From positions 1-64,000 of the forward strand of contig CBDDAC010000030.1 of the NCBI GenBank assembly GCA_965224765.1: a stretch of DNA of 64,000 nt, written 5' to 3'. Source of the stretch: CAZDBA01 sp965224765 (GTDB taxonomy: Bacteria; Planctomycetota; Planctomycetia; Pirellulales; Pirellulaceae). Shown piece by piece: positions 63,021 through 64,000 of this stretch. Both the position numbers and the translations under genes were made by a program. The notes under the pieces are model-generated. The model had not been told where the DNA came from. It was given only the letters and a program-made list of their open reading frames with translations, and searched no databases. Position 1 is the stretch's first letter. Each line of letters opens with the position of its first letter.

Positions 63021-63569
63021 ATGGATGAAAAACAAACAAAAAAGATCAGTAAATTCTTAAGCTTGATCCTGCGCCACAAACCTGAGACTGTGGGGGTCAA
63101 GTTGGACGAAAACGGCTGGACGGATATTGAAATTCTTCTGCAGAAGATGAATTTGGCGAAAACCAAAATTGACCGCAACCTGCTAGATCACGTAGTCAGT
63201 ACAAACGACAAACAACGTTTTGCCATCAGCGAATGCAAGCAACGGATTCGCGCCAGCCAGGGACACTCCCTCAAAATTGACCTGAACTACTCCCCAATAT
63301 CTCCTCCTGAGACGCTATACCATGGAGCGCCTGAGAATGTGATCCCCTTGATCCGCGAATCCGGATTGAAAAAGATGCAGCGACACCACGTTCATTTAAA
63401 TGCTGCTGCCAAGCCCTGCATCCACGTTGCAGCCCGATACGGCAAACCCGTCGTTGTTGAAATCGCAGCTGCAAAAATGAACGCCGATGGATTCGAGTTT
63501 TTCCTATCCAAGAATCAGGTTTGGCTAACCGAACACGTTCCACCAGAATACATCAAGTTTCCGGAATGA
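63021..63569 (+). CDS. kptA: RNA 2'-phosphotransferase (Tpt1/KptA)
   Basis: 182 residues. Family residues visible in order: FLSLILRHKPETVGVKLDENGW, IRASQGHSL (Arg and His of the NAD site), LYHGA, MQRHHVHLN, PCIHVAARYGKPVV and FFLSKNQVWLTEHVPPEY. Tpt1/KptA transfers an internal RNA 2'-phosphate to NAD. In fungi it finishes tRNA splicing; in bacteria its substrate is uncertain. Start ATG 63021. Divergent from the cytochrome gene. Confidence 0.93.
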   Translation: MDEKQTKKISKFLSLILRHKPETVGVKLDENGWTDIEILLQKMNLAKTKIDRNLLDHVVSTNDKQRFAISECKQRIRASQGHSLKIDLNYSPISPPETLYHGAPENVIPLIRESGLKKMQRHHVHLNAAAKPCIHVAARYGKPVVVEIAAAKMNADGFEFFLSKNQVWLTEHVPPEYIKFPE

Positions 63570-63582
63570 ACTCGTTGCCTGG

Positions 63583-64000
63583 TTATTTCTTTTGCAACTG
63601 GCGAAGCGTTTTGGGAAGCGGAAAATGCACATTCTCCTCTCGAATCATCCGCACCTCGACTTCGGCATCAAATCTCTCTTTCAGCCATTCGATACATTCT
63701 TCAACGACCGTCTCTGGCGCACTGGCTCCCGCCGTCACCAAAACAGTTTCGTGTCCTTGAAACCAGGACGCCTCGATATCAGCCGCACCATCGACCAAGT
63801 AAGCATTGACTCCGCTGTCCTTGGCAAGTTCTCGAAGTCGTTGGCTGTTACTGCTGTTTTGACTTCCCAGGACCAAACAGACATCGGCACCCACAGCAAT
63901 CTTTCGAACAGCTTCCTGACGATTCTGGGTCGCATAGCAAATGTCTTCTTTGGGTGGATTGACCAAATTGGGGAACCGTTCTCGCAAGCGAGTGATAATC
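63583..64000 (-). CDS. ispH: 4-Hydroxy-3-methylbut-2-enyl diphosphate reductase, C-terminal part (5' truncated by the window)
   Basis: The frame is open to the window end; reading upstream of 63987 gives IITRLRERFPN, so the start lies beyond 64000. IspH residues: DICYATQNRQEAV (iron-sulfur ligand Cys), CLVLGSQNSSNSQRL (substrate Ser/Asn), LVDGAADI, and VLVTAGASAPETVVEE with the VTAGASxP signature. The last ~35 residues (FDAEVEVRMIREENVHFPLP) close the fold. It makes IPP and DMAPP in the MEP pathway. Two of the three Fe-S cysteines would lie outside the window. Confidence 0.93.
   Translation of the reverse strand, partial: IITRLRERFPNLVNPPKEDICYATQNRQEAVRKIAVGADVCLVLGSQNSSNSQRLRELAKDSGVNAYLVDGAADIEASWFQGHETVLVTAGASAPETVVEECIEWLKERFDAEVEVRMIREENVHFPLPKTLRQLQKK

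Noticed and set aside
1..64000. tRNA, rRNA, riboswitch or CRISPR structures
   Set aside because: I looked for T-loop-like ggttcgaa motifs, regularly spaced direct repeats of 24-40 bases and long conserved leader folds, and saw none I could support.

Overview
The window looks like a chromosomal segment of a marine-type planctomycete (Pirellulales-like). The evidence is the combination of a cytochrome-c/DUF1549/DUF1553 protein followed by a Tat-exported DUF1501 protein, a two-domain DUF1080 protein, an ECF sigma factor beside a Ser/Thr kinase with FG-GAP repeats, two PEP-CTERM proteins, an SHD1-tailed deiminase, a SUI1-like protein, and many long, poorly packed intergenic stretches with dispersed repeats. 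No rRNA, tRNA, CRISPR array, prophage or intact transposase was seen.

Layout. 1-0.9 kb: the C-terminal dehydrogenase half of a bifunctional aldolase/SDR. 1.4-4.5 kb: a secreted cupredoxin-like protein and a frameshifted unknown gene. 4.9-8.5 kb: a Flp pilin, then a BlaI/BlaR1-type regulator pair with a serine hydrolase (beta-lactamase fold). 8.5-9.1 kb: three tandem copies of a ~220-bp repeat. 9.3-15.5 kb: a PEP-CTERM protein, an ECF sigma factor, a kinase with FG-GAP repeats, a second PEP-CTERM protein and a 39-residue lipoprotein. 15.8-18.4 kb: two successive genes interrupted by an in-frame TGA exactly where a redox cysteine is expected. 18.6-27 kb: a YcaQ-type glycosylase, CstA, thioredoxin reductase, an Nramp-like carrier and AsnRS. 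27.7-33 kb: a deiminase, and E2 plus fused E1 of a 2-oxo acid dehydrogenase. 33.4-46.2 kb: an M28 peptidase, small regulators, Lnt, cytidine deaminase facing a nucleoside transporter, a GT2 glycosyltransferase and a kinase-M23-aminotransferase fusion. 46.7-53.4 kb: a second BlaI/M56 pair, a second M28 peptidase and a membrane protein. 53.7-64 kb: an NHL protein, an SDR/SCP2-like protein, the DUF1080/DUF1549-1553/DUF1501 group, a c'-type cytochrome, KptA and the C-terminal part of IspH.

The most interesting signal is the pair at 15.8-18.4 kb. A DUF3179 protein (codon 117) and a TlpA/thioredoxin-like protein (codon 299) each read straight through a TGA that replaces the first Cys of a CxxC (W-U-H-L-C and W-U-G-P-C). 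In both, homology-like sequence continues in the same frame after the TGA. In both, a small stem-loop with a single bulged purine can be drawn by hand at the same distance downstream. I infer two adjacent selenoproteins. Selenocysteine in DUF3179 is not something I know to have been described. The Sec machinery (selA, selB, selC, selD) is not in this window, so this needs the rest of the genome.

Other notable points: a modular repeat family (modules A, B and C) scattered through intergenic DNA; a 147-bp MITE-like element with perfect 15-bp ends and a 4-bp target duplication inside another repeat; single-base frameshifts in two genes; and an Nramp-like carrier that lacks the usual metal-binding motifs. 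All calls are by eye, with no database search or folding program.
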